Below, one piece after another: positions 49,922 to 60,431 of a stretch of 64,000 nucleotides of DNA (its first letter is position 1; every line of letters starts with the position of its first letter). The notes beneath the pieces are model-generated. The model saw only the letters and a program-made list of their open reading frames with translations. It was not told where the DNA came from and made no database searches. The stretch comes from Coriolopsis trogii (Eukaryota; Basidiomycota; Agaricomycetes; Polyporales; Polyporaceae), in contig JAHYIO010000039.1 of NCBI GenBank assembly GCA_020543525.1, forward strand, positions 868,001 to 932,000. The letters run 5' to 3'. The position numbers and the translations under genes are program-made.

Positions 49922-50770
49922 ATGACTGCTGTGATTCCTGGCAACTCACGTGGCAGTCCCACCATGTCCTCTACCGAGCGTCCAACCACTCCTTTCCGTT
50001 CCGTCGACGGGACGAGTGGTGACGGCAACGCTGAGACATCCAAGACCGACGCGAGTCATGGTACTGTCTCCCTCTCTTCATATTCAGCCCCTGTTAGATC
50101 ATTAATATTTCGCTCTGCGCCTACTCGGACAGGCCTCTCCCAATGACCAGAAACTCTGTATAAAGCGGTCCCTAACTTTGTCGACGCGCATCTTTGGCAA
50201 CGACAATTACCCCAGTCTGCGATAAATCAAGGCATGCGGAAAGCACTGGCTAGCATCAAGAGAACCAGCCAAGACGGCGTACTCGAGCCAACCGATTATC
50301 CTCATCTCACGTTACTCCTGAGTGAAATGAGCAGAATCATATAGCGTGCCACTCCTATAATTTGATTCATGGCTTACCCAGAATGCATTGAGATGGCTTG
50401 TCAGATGAACAGAAGGCTGATGCGTGTAAACGCTTCCACGTTCCCAGCGGGGTGTCTGGTCACCTCGTCTTCATTGATGTTCACACCCGATCCCTGTCCA
50501 ACTTCCCGGAGACCGACTCTCAAGTCCACAACAAGCCAGACCTAGTGGCCGTTTTGAAACCCGACGCACTCAAGCTTCATGTGTACTGCTCGCTCGCGGC
50601 ATGGGTTCTCAAGACTCAATCCCTAGGTCGCTCGAGGCATCATAGACCTTGATCACAGCGCCGTCTTACAGTCAGTCAATGAGTATGGTACCCTGCCCAA
50701 AGAGCTCACGGATCGCACTGTGAGTGTTCACCTCGTCATGCCTGATGACATCGCTTAGGCTCGCTACCAT

Positions 50771-51426
50771 CCGTTCGGGTCTTGATTCAAGGTCCGCTAC
50801 GCTGAAGACCCGAACGGCTGGTCAAACTGGGCGTGGGTTTGGCAGGGCGTCCGTATAAGGAAACCGTGTGAAAACGTACTTAGAGAAATCCGCGAGCAAG
50901 GGTCTGTTGAAGCTAGTTGTGTATGCACCCCTGCCCCCCCCCCAAACCTGGTGTTTGCATGCAAATAAGATGCAGAGCAGTAATTCAACTGCCACGTATA
51001 TGATCAGAGACACTGAGGACTATATTTAAGAAGACTGCTGGCCAAGGGACGAGGTAGAGAGCAGCCATGGTCAGCAAGCGCCCGCGACTCGCATATGCAT
51101 TGTTGGGCGCTCTCGGGGGCATAAGCGCCATCCGCTCCTGTAGGGGTCAAAGGTGTTGTCCCTCGTAATAGGCCCTCATGGAGAAAATTGAGTATATACA
51201 CAATGCATAAAAACCTTCTAAGACTTCATACATTGGCTGTTTTTGCTGTGAACAGGGGACACCTCCTTCTGTGCTGGATTCTCCAAGAGCTTTCAACGAG
51301 ATTCTACTAAGTACGTTTTCACACGGTTTCCTTATACGGACGCCCTGCCAAACCCACGCCCAGTTTGACCAGTCGGTCGGGAGTTTGGCTCTTTTCGTAC
51401 TCCGCCATCACGACCCGACCGACTGG
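50771..51426. mobile_element. MITE with 66-bp perfect TIRs and flanking hairpins
   Basis: The core inverted repeats at 50818-50883 and 51307-51372 are identical over 66 bp (outer ends CTGGTCAAACTGGGCG). Directly outside each is a hairpin: 50771-50783 with 50805-50817 (CCGTTCGGGTCTT arms) on the left, and 51369-51381 with 51414-51426 (CCAGTCGGTCGGG arms) on the right. The interior is non-coding. It sits in an intron of the FunK1 pseudogene. Possible target duplication CGCTACCAT / CGCTATCAT is uncertain. Confidence 0.8.
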
Positions 51427-52378
51427 TTTCGAGTCTAGACATCGCTATCATGACATCGATGTAGGGGACTCCGAGGTACATAGCACGTGCAATCGCGCTG
51501 AGTCGCGTCATCGTCACCTCATCGGCGTTGCAGGATCCCATGCCCGAACTGACAGGCCGAGCTTTGGAGTTGTACATCGCGGCTCGTTGCCAGCCAGCGT
51601 ATGAGTCCTACAACGACGAGAAGCACATCGGCCCAAGTGGACGGGTCAAGTATCTCACCACACAAGGGCGAACCTCGAGAAACCCGCCACAAACGGATCA
51701 AGCCTGAAGAATTATCCCGACTTCTTCCATCGACCAGAGCACGACGCCGAGTCGATATGGTGGGCGATGTTCTCAGTCCTCGTTCAGGTCAAGCCGAAGG
51801 CTGCGCAGAAGGAGAAGTCCGTCCCCAATGCCCTCCATCAGGCTTGGATGGCCTTCGCCAACCACTGCATCCCCGACCGTCCTCAGCACCTCGAACACCG
51901 CAACCTGATACTCAAGTTCCCTGAACCTCTCTGGCTTGACATGTTTTCTCCCGTTCCCGAGATGACCGACGTCGCCCGCCTCCCATCCGACATCACCCAG
52001 CACGTCCAGGCTGAATACGCGTTCTGGGAGTGGGCAGAGGGCGCATACAAGCCTGATCAGCTTCACGAAGCAATGCAACGGCTCATCTTCCAGTATCTCG
52101 TGGATCACGAAGACAAGGACATCTTGCTCGACCAGGACAGAAAGAACCTCAAGCCCGTCACGAAGCAAGCACTTGTCCCCGACCCGCAGAGCTCGGATCC
52201 CAAGGACAAGTATAAGGCTGAAACGTTGTCGATCCCCCCGGTCGGATCGCGAGAGCCCGACCCTCTCGTCCCCCTCCTTCCGCCTTCAATCCACAACATG
52301 AGCACAAGTACAGCAGGCCTGAGAAGTGACAGGAACGCCGAAGCAGGTCCATGAGCAGCTGCCTTCGCGCCTGTCGAC

Positions 52379-52440
52379 CCTTCGCGTTCGACTTGTACCC
52401 AGACGAGCACCTTCGCGTTCGACTTGTACCCAGACGAGCA
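52379..52440 (+). repeat. 31-bp perfect tandem duplication
   Basis: Two identical 31-bp units (52379-52409 and 52410-52440), beginning CCTTCGCGTTCGACTTG. The length is not a multiple of three, so it shifts the frame of the FunK1 copy B tail. Confidence 0.9.
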
Positions 52441-52932
52441 CGCGCTCCCCGACGTCGAAGCGCAAGAACCAGAGCCAGGGTAGCCGGCCGGCGAGGAGTA
52501 AGCGCAGTCGGAAGGACGACGAGGACTGGCCAGCCGCAAGCGCTTCACGCCGCACGATCCAGTGAGTTTTCCCACTTGTCGCTCGCAGGCGAGGGTAGGC
52601 GGCTTGAACGCTGATCGTTCATGATAGCGCTCTGCGAGTTCAGTTTCTTCAAGAATGTAGTACGTTTCCACATCCATCGTTGCTGCTCCGCATGACCCCC
52701 TGTAAATCATCGATATTATGACTCCAAAGCTTCAAGCTGTCGCACTTCTCTGTACAGGCCGTTGTGTCATGCATGGCATTGCCTCTACGTAGCCTGACAG
52801 CCTGAGCCGGGCGATTGATGTCGTTCAGCAACGGCGTTTCGCGGGACGTGAATCTCATGTATCCATGAGGCCATTGCTATTCACAGACCTGTCATTCGTC
52901 CTCCACACACACACACAATCCGAACCTACTGA

Positions 52933-54936
52933 CTACACCATCAACGCAACTCCCAGACCGAGCCCGAGCCCGAAGAACAACAGCCCATCCACTCCCGCAT
53001 GCGCACCCACCGCCGCGTTCGACCCAGACCCAGACCCAGACCCCGAACCACCGCTTCCCGAACCCGAGCTTGAAGGCGCAGGTGGGTTGATCACCTTCGT
53101 CCCGTTCGAGTAATCAAAGCCCGGATCCTCGCTCCACGGGTTCGCCCTCCCCTGCGCGGTGAGGTTGACAGGCGCGGGGAGCGTCTCGGTCGTGAGCGTC
53201 ATGTTGAGCCCGGACGCGGCGGTGAACACGCCCTGGCCGCCTGCGCCGACTGCGGACGTGTTTGGCGCGACGAAGGGGAGGAAGTATTGGGCGTTCAGGG
53301 GCCCGGGGATCGTGCCGGTGATGTTGAGCTGGGCTGTGAGCGTGGACGGGCGTGCGAATGTGGGTCAACGACGAACGTGCGATGTCCCAGAACTGAGAAG
53401 GGGGATGAGGAAGAGGAGGCGGGGGTTACGTACGGATGCGCGAGGAGTTGCCTGTGATGCCGTTGTTCTGCCATCCTGTCGCGTTCGCGACGAAGTCGAA
53501 GACGTTCCCGAGCACGGGGTCCGTGTCGCCGCGGCCGAGGGACATGAGCCCCCAGTTCGCTTCGACGGTGGAGAGGGCCGAGTAGTGGGTGTAGAATGTG
53601 GAATCGGTGGTGCCCCTGAGATGCGTGGGTACTCCGCCGCCGAGGATAAGAGTGTATATGCGGTTGTTGATTTCGTGGGCTGAGCGTGCCTTCAATCAGC
53701 GAGTTCACTCGACGGAGAGAAAAGGTGTGTGGTACGCACTCTCGTTCTCGTCGAACGTGAGGAGGATGATGGTGCGGTTATTGTTGAACTTGGGGTCAGC
53801 CAATAGCGGCACCAGCCAGAAATTCAGCCAGTCGCCGACAAAGTCTATCGTCGTGTCGTGTCCCTGTTCACTGATGACTCCCGATAATCTCTTCAGGCTA
53901 CGGACGAAGGACTCACGTCGTTGACCAAGTTGGGCGTTATGAAGCTCCATTGAGGGATATCGTCCGCTTTGACGTCGTTGGCGAAGTCGTTGACTTTGTG
54001 ACACGATCCTGAGCGAAGCTGCTCCCGCACAGGTGGGAGGTACTCACAGTTGCGTATGCGAAGAGCACGTTCAGTGACGTTGGCCACCGAGTCGAAGATA
54101 ACGAGGCCGTTGTGCTTGCGCACATAGTACGTGTATTCCCCTGAGCCGACTGTCCGACTGTCTCAACTTGTCTCCCTGTGGATGTATGCGTGCGAGAACG
54201 TACCTAGATAATCCTTCTGGGTGAAGTTGAATCCCTGTATGCATCATTGACCGCGTCTGTCAGACGTGCCTGTATGCGCAGCTATTCTGCTCTTACTGTG
54301 AACCCATCGAAAGGCATGTTCTCCTGGTCTTCACCCGATATCAGGTACCGACGGTGGTGAACAACGATGTACTCACAGGTAGTCCATGAGATATTCTTGG
54401 CTTCCAGCAAGTCGACTACTGTCGAGATGTTTTGGGGGATATGGTCTTGCGCAGGTACTCCGAGTCAGCGGGCGACACAACTACGGACCGTGATCGACAA
54501 GCGTACAGAAATTGTCATCTGAGGACCCGAAGAAGTCTCCACCGATGGCCGCGATGTAGTTGGGCTCTGACGGGTGGGTCAGAGCATAGAACGAATCGAG
54601 CACAATGCCGTCCTTGCTGAGCTGTTGAAAGACCGGAGAAGACGCGGCGGTAGCGACTGCGTTATGGTAGTCAGGCGCGGCTATGGGAGGGAGAGTGTGA
54701 ACGGGATCGCGATATCACTCACAGTCCGTGTTCTCGATCCAGATCTGAATGAATCGATCGAAGGCCTTGCCTGGGACAAGGGGCCCGTTCTTGATCGTGT
54801 CGTTCGTCTGGCCGGTGTAATTGGCCGAGGACGACTCGGGGGTGGAGGACGGCGGCTGGAAGCTCTGCGCGATGGCCGCGATTGTGATACCGGCACATGC
54901 GAGCACGGTGGAGGCGGGAAGAAGTACTGACCACAT
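52933..54936 (-). CDS. Secreted phosphoesterase-family acid phosphatase, probably GPI-anchored
   Basis: A phosphate-releasing enzyme of the phosphoesterase family (PF04185), of the fungal repressible acid phosphatase type. The start ATG at 54936 begins a signal peptide (MWSVLLPASTVLACAGITI). The catalytic N-part has FDRFIQIWIENTD, then YALTHPSEPNYIAAIGGDFF after an intron. Later exons give DTTIDFVGDWLNFWLVPLLA, the ILLTFDENE motif, and EANWGLMSLGRGDTDPVLGN. The last exon has a Ser/Gly-rich spacer and a hydrophobic end (LLFFGLGLGLGVALMV), the pattern of a GPI-anchor signal. The stop is at 52933. About eight exons; key motifs are intact. Confidence 0.85.
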
Positions 54937-56799
54937 CGTCGCTGGCGTATACGCTGCAAAACACGGTCACTGGTCGAGACGAGGGTCTCAAAAAGACACG
55001 AGGTGGTGTGCAGAGAACGACGCGCGTTTTATCGCGCCAGCCTCCTTAACTCGATAGGGCGCGATTCCTGTGGCGGAAGAGCGAAACGTGATGAGAGACA
55101 GCTCGGGTGACCATGTGCCTGACTGGAAGACCGTTTTCATGCGAATCCGGGCGCACGTTGGGTGGAACGAGACGTCCAGAGCCCGGGGAAATGTGTCGTG
55201 GTAGACTACGAGTATGGATTGTTGACATTGCACGTCGAACGAGGCATGTCCATAGGCTGATAAAGGAGGAGGCAACTCGTGCGCAAGGTTGCCACCGCGA
55301 ACGTGCGTCGACCTTCGGAGATTCTTGCCGAGTCACGGGTCGTGCGCGGTATTGGGTTTGAACTCTGGCAAGACAGCCACATCCGCTTGCAGGCACAGGC
55401 AGCTCGCCAGACAGAAAGACATGGTTGTGCAGAAAGAGGTGAGTGATCTGTCTGGGAGAGTGCACTACGCAGACGACTACAGTTCGGAAAAGCCCGAGAT
55501 GACACCGGAAGGCGCTTGTTCCACTTCCGTCACTGCCATCAGGCTCAGTCTGTTTGTCGCACATAGTATCTAGGGTCTTGTCTACTACTGTGCACCTACT
55601 GTGAGTACTTGGCCTCTGGTAGTTGGAACTATACAACTGCTTATCTTCTCAGACAGTCGTTCGTGTGCTGGCACTACTTGACTCCGAAGTTCTCATCCTC
55701 ATCCTATGCGCATGCGATCGGAACACACGGGAATGCACGCTTGGCATGCAGGAGCACTGGTCGACTTCTTCGTTCCGAGGGGCAAAACCGCATGTAAACG
55801 AGTCTGTGATCTTGGAAACAAGAGCTCGGACGATGTCATTTCTCCCCTTTCTGACGGCAGGAGGAAAGACCCTAGTACCGCCCCCGGTCATCCGCTCTCT
55901 CACACTGTGCATTCACAGATTGTCCTGCAGACATACCCGAGATTGCGGAGATCCGCTCGTTGGAACTCGTTGTTTGCCACGCTCATGCAATCAACAACTT
56001 GGACTCAACGTGCCTCGAGAATCTCTTCCTGAGCCTGAGTGGCTACTCACAGTGATCGTCCTGCTGAGCTTGACAGAGCTTGTTGAGTACGGATGCATAC
56101 TCAATCTGGGCTTATGTCCAGGTCGTTCCTCTGACAGCCATGCAGTTGTGGTCTGTCGAACGTTTTGCCTGCTGCCTCAATGTCGAATGGGCTACACAAG
56201 ACCCGGACCACGATGCGCAGATGCAGTTTGCGTCCTTTCCCGTACCCTCGCTGCAAGCCGTGAAGATGAAGACAGTGGTACGCGACTATGAAACGCTGAT
56301 CACGCTGGACTTAGTCAGGCCGACGATGTAGGAGGACACGTTGTTCAGGCAGGCGATACTAGAATTTGAACCCAAGTGAGCTTCAGTAGTGACAGTAGGC
56401 GTAGGACCTTAGACACTGCGAGCTGCCATCTCGATGCGACTCAGCTTTGTAGCCGTCCAGTCTTCAATGCAGACTTCCGGAAGCATAGTCTCGCAGGTAT
56501 CCAGAGGTGTGCATATTCAACCATACAACGCATGCAGTACGTCACTAACACGACTCTCCAAGAATGCGTTGAGAGTTGAAGACCCGGGAGCGAGACGCTC
56601 ATAACTTGCCCCGATTGGGCGGCCTTACGGGGATGTTGTGGAGGCGTGATCCCTCGTGAGTTATCGAGCCAAGCAAGAGAGATTCGTATACAGAGAGGTA
56701 CATAACAGAGTACACATGTCACGGAGCAAATTACACACACATCTTACCAACCGATCATACCGGAAGCTTGCCGAGTCCGTACACGCCACGCCTATCTCA
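54937..56799. other. Unassigned 1.9-kb region
   Basis: Contains the phosphatase promoter and the 3' flank of FunK1 copy C. The longest open frame, 55623-56291 (+), starts MELYNCLSSQTVVRVLALLD and has mild Leu-rich character. The overlapping frame 56080-56331 has LWSVERFACCLNVEW. I recognise no family. It could be a decayed F-box/LRR-type gene or chance. Confidence 0.3.
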
Positions 56800-59487
56800 C
56801 TACACACCGAACGCATACGGAAAACCTGTCATGGCCTGGACAGGCAGACTGGCTTCATTCGACGCAGCCACCCGCTTTGAGCGCCGTTCACCGGTGGCTG
56901 TAGACTCCGCGCGCGTGCGCTTCCGCAAGCGGCCAGAGCCGCTCCCCTCGTGGCGGGAATCCTCCACCGGTTTGGCTGGAGCCGGCCCCGTAGTCGACCG
57001 GATGTTCTCGGGATCCAACACGACATCTTTGTCACGGTGTTCGACCAGATAATTGAGGATGAGACGCTGCAGCGCCTCGTGGAGGTGATCGGGGCGTGGA
57101 GGGGGCACTTCCAGGGAGGCATAAGAAGGAGCGACCTGCTGCGCCATTTCGAAGAGTAGCCTGCCGACGTCTTCCATACTGCGAAGCAATGGCGCAATGT
57201 ATTTCCCCGCGCGTCTACCGTCCAGGAAAAGGCCATCGCGAATGTCATGCGGAAACCCTGTGTTACTGGGCGCAATATCATGTTGGGCGAAAACGTCCCA
57301 GTATCGTTCCAAAAGGCGTGAAGCATAGTCGGTCTCTGCGTCGTGGGTAGGTTTGACTCGAAGGAGTGCGGATAAGCTCGTCCAGAAGACAGACTCGGCA
57401 TCGTACTCGAGCCTGTGGACAAACACCTCCTTTGCAGGAGGTTCAAGGGGCTTCTCCGAGGGCGGGATGCCACCGTGGATGGTGCCATCCCGTTCAGTGA
57501 ACAAAGCATAGCGTATCGGACCATGTACTTGGTCGTACAGCGTACGAGCCTCGGCGGAGAGGTTGGGCATGGGCACAAAGGGGGCGTCGTTGTACGTCCA
57601 GTCCTTCCCAATGCTCACAGCTCGTGAGATATACATGGGCGTCCCCTATCGCAGCGACGAGTATCAGCGTGTACCCAGGTATGGACGGTGAAGCCCAAGA
57701 GGACGTACAACACGGCATGCTAGCTCGTTCGGAGCACCTGGCACATCAAGCTTTGCTGAGTTGTCGAAGTCGATCAAGAGGCAGTTGGCCTGATAGTTGT
57801 CAGGATGACTTATGCGGTAATGTACTGCATAAGAGACTAATGCACATGAAGGGCGAGGAGAGACTCACCGTAGCTTGCCGGCAAGAACATCATCGATCAG
57901 GGGAGGGCGATTATCCATGAAACGCGAGTCGGTGCACTTTCCCCACTGAGGGTACATGAGTATGTTGTGTATGCTCATGTCACGATGCAGGATCTGACGC
58001 TGCATCGCAAGGGTGCGATGTACTGGCAAGAAAGTCAGGTCAGAGCCATGCCAAGCATACAACGATCCTAGCATACCTTCGAGTGTATCGTACACAGCCT
58101 TCAACAGATCGTTGACCGTCCGCGCTTTGAGAAGTTCCTCCCCGCGGTCGATCATGAGGAACCGCTTGCGCACGCGCTTCTCCTCGTCTTCACCGACTGT
58201 CAGCGGCTCTTCCCCATCCATGACGTCCTCCGCGTACGCAACTCGAACCACTCCCGGGACAAACCCGTCACGGTGGGCGTGCCGCAAAAGTTCAGCCTCG
58301 TCAAAGCGCCGCAAGACGTGACGGTAATAGTCCTTTACTATGACGCAGGACTTGCTCTCTGGCCATGAACATTCGATCACCGTCGTGCGTCGACTTGTGG
58401 TGCTTCCGCCAAAGACCAACTTGCCTCGGGAGAACGTCTCACTTTCTATGGTCACAGTCCACAGGGCATCGCTAAGGGGGTCCTTCGGCGACGACGCCTC
58501 CCACCAGATGGATGGGTCGCGGAGCATGTGGCCTCTCGGAGGGTCGTAGATGGAGTAGACATAGTGGGCGAGGACAAGCCAGCCGTCTGTAGCCCCCTCT
58601 GAGTCATCGTCCCAAGAGAATTCTTTGGAGACACGAGGTCCCGCGGTATCCATGAACAGGATCGCAAAGCCCTGTGGACGAACGGTCAGGCAGTAGAACC
58701 CAGGATGGTCAGGGCGGGCGCGCAGATGCTGCAGTGCGTATGCAGCAGCCTGAGAACGAGCGATGGGCTCATCGGGACCCTTGACCTCGACGACGGATTC
58801 AATGCGATGGTATGGTATGGATGAGTAAGACACTTTGGTACGAGGCCATTCATAAGTCGGGTTTCCGGGCACGGGGAAGACCGCTAATAGGTCGGGTTTG
58901 TCGTCGACGTCACCAAACGGGTAATGAGTGGGGGGGCTGCCGTGGTGGTCTACAAATGTAAGAGCAGCGTCGTATCGTTCCAAATTGAGGTCTTTCCTCC
59001 TTGGAGCGATGTTGTCTGGGCTAGATTTTAGTGTGTCACTAATAGGGAGCACACCGAACGTACGTTTCCACAGTGTCTGACTGATGTTGGTCAAGAGCTC
59101 AGATGTATTTGAGTACATATGGACTTCGCTCAAAGCTTCCGAGATAGACTTCGCAAGACTAAGATTGGAAGCTGTCTTGACCTTCTTGAGAATACCAGGC
59201 GGACATCTCCTTAGATGAGCGTCGACGAAGGAATCGTCATGCACGCTGAGAGTAGAAGCATGTGGCGCTGCGACTTTGTAGGCTTTATGAGTATAGGCCT
59301 TCAGAGCGGGAGGTTTCACAGGAGTATGGTTATGAACAGGAAACGTACCATAGCCCGCAACAATCTGAGATTCAGAAACCTTCTCGACATCGTCGCCATC
59401 CCGCGCAGCTGAGGCTGCTCGAGGAGTGCTCGGACGTTCGAGGGAGGACATCTTTCGACTGTGTGAGCTGAGAGTCACAACAGCCAT
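56800..59487 (-). CDS. FunK1 fungal-type protein kinase, copy C (intact)
   Basis: Third FunK1 member, on the minus strand. The start ATG at 59487 gives MAVVTLSSHSRKMSSLERPS, related to the start of copies A and B. Kinase residues are all present: Lys in CVIVKDYYRHVLRRFDEAEL, catalytic loop ILHRDMSIHNILMYPQW, and metal-binding LLIDFDNSAKL after an intron at about 57867. GTPMYISRAVSIG follows the next intron (acceptor GCGATAG). The C-lobe has HLHEALQRLILNYLVEHRDK, then a basic, nuclear-signal-like tail (GRLRKRTRAE). It differs widely from copy A, so these are old paralogues. Substrate unknown. Confidence 0.87.
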
Positions 59488-59851
59488 CAGTCACGCCTTC
59501 TTGTATATTGGAGGCTGGTTAGGAGACATAGTGTGTGGCTGGCAGAAGGTCAAGAGGAGTCTAGGAGACTGTCTGTCTGCGCACGAAAACAGATTCGGGC
59601 GGGCGGGCGCACGTGATATGCAAGTAATCTCGGGAACTGCCGATGCGTTAGTATCTTCTACGTGTGTACTATCACTGCACCAGTAATGCAAAATCCTGAG
59701 TCTTACTCGCATAACTCTGTCCCTCCTTCACCGATTGCCTCCGGATCTTTATCTATTGATTATGTACCGTCTTAGCTACTCTCGTGTGCAATTTTGGAGG
59801 AGAGGAAGGAGAACGACGAATTTGCGGAGGTGCGGATGCGATCGAACAGTA

Positions 59852-60231
59852 CTGTACCATTTCAAACAGTTCGGCACTGGCTGTGACGTGTGACATGGAC
59901 ATTTCATTGTACAATTCGTCAGCACAGGCTTAGGCGCTGTGACGAACCTGCAGATCCGTCTATTTTGTTGCCTTACCTAGTCATAAGCTAACTCAATTTA
60001 GCTGTTGGGACTGATATTAGCCATAAGGTATGTCTCCAGCAATTTTTTGCTCATATCCAACGTGTATGATTGGGACGGCTCGAGTGTACATGGTGGGCTC
60101 GCTTAGCAATTGAATAAGCGCCCGTGTGCGCATTGGGCAGATACCCCCTGTGACCGGTGACAAGAGCCCAATTTCGTCCAGAAATGAGGCCTTGTGACGC
60201 GTGACTGGCCGAACTGTTTGAAATGGTACAG
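59852..60231. mobile_element. 380-bp TA-flanked MITE nested in the pogo element
   Basis: 24-bp perfect inverted repeats starting CTGTACCATTTCAAACAG (59852-59875 and 60208-60231), with TA on both sides (59850-59851 and 60232-60233). The interior is non-coding. The right flank reads TAATGCAAAA, the same as part of the pogo TIR, so the insertion hit a subterminal repeat of that element. Confidence 0.88.
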
Positions 60232-60431
60232 TAATGCAAAACGAAGCGCTCGTGCTGTAACGCAGCTGTCACCAGCGTCTAGAGTGCCGATTCAAACTCC
60301 GATGCGGCAATCCCAACGTTCCGCCAGGCGACTCACCTCCAACCACTTTGCCACGACGTTCACGAAGTTGTGTGCAGTCGCATGTCCCGAGAATTTGTAT
60401 TGGATAGTAAGTAGGACTAACAGCGAGTAGA

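Larger units (their letters stand above)
49922..52565 (+). pseudogene. FunK1 kinase copy B, broken
   Basis: A diverged copy of the kinase at 31826. The start gives MTAVIPGNSRGSPTMS, clearly related to copy A. Breaks: a TAG in SRII* at about 50342; a large internal deletion near 50575-50625 that joins the KPDALK region almost directly to IIDLDHSA and so removes the Lys and HRD catalytic segments; a MITE in the intron 50720-51464; and frame changes near 51690-51760. The C-lobe (LHEAMQRLIFQYLVDHEDKD) is still open at 51767-52352. A 31-bp tandem duplication then shifts the tail frame, which otherwise ends DDEDWPAASASRR. It cannot encode an active kinase. Confidence 0.82.

Noticed and set aside
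50762..51454. CGCTACCAT / CGCTATCAT as a 9-bp target duplication of the hairpin-capped MITE
   Set aside because: One mismatch, and the right copy is about 20 bp beyond the last hairpin, so the match may be chance.
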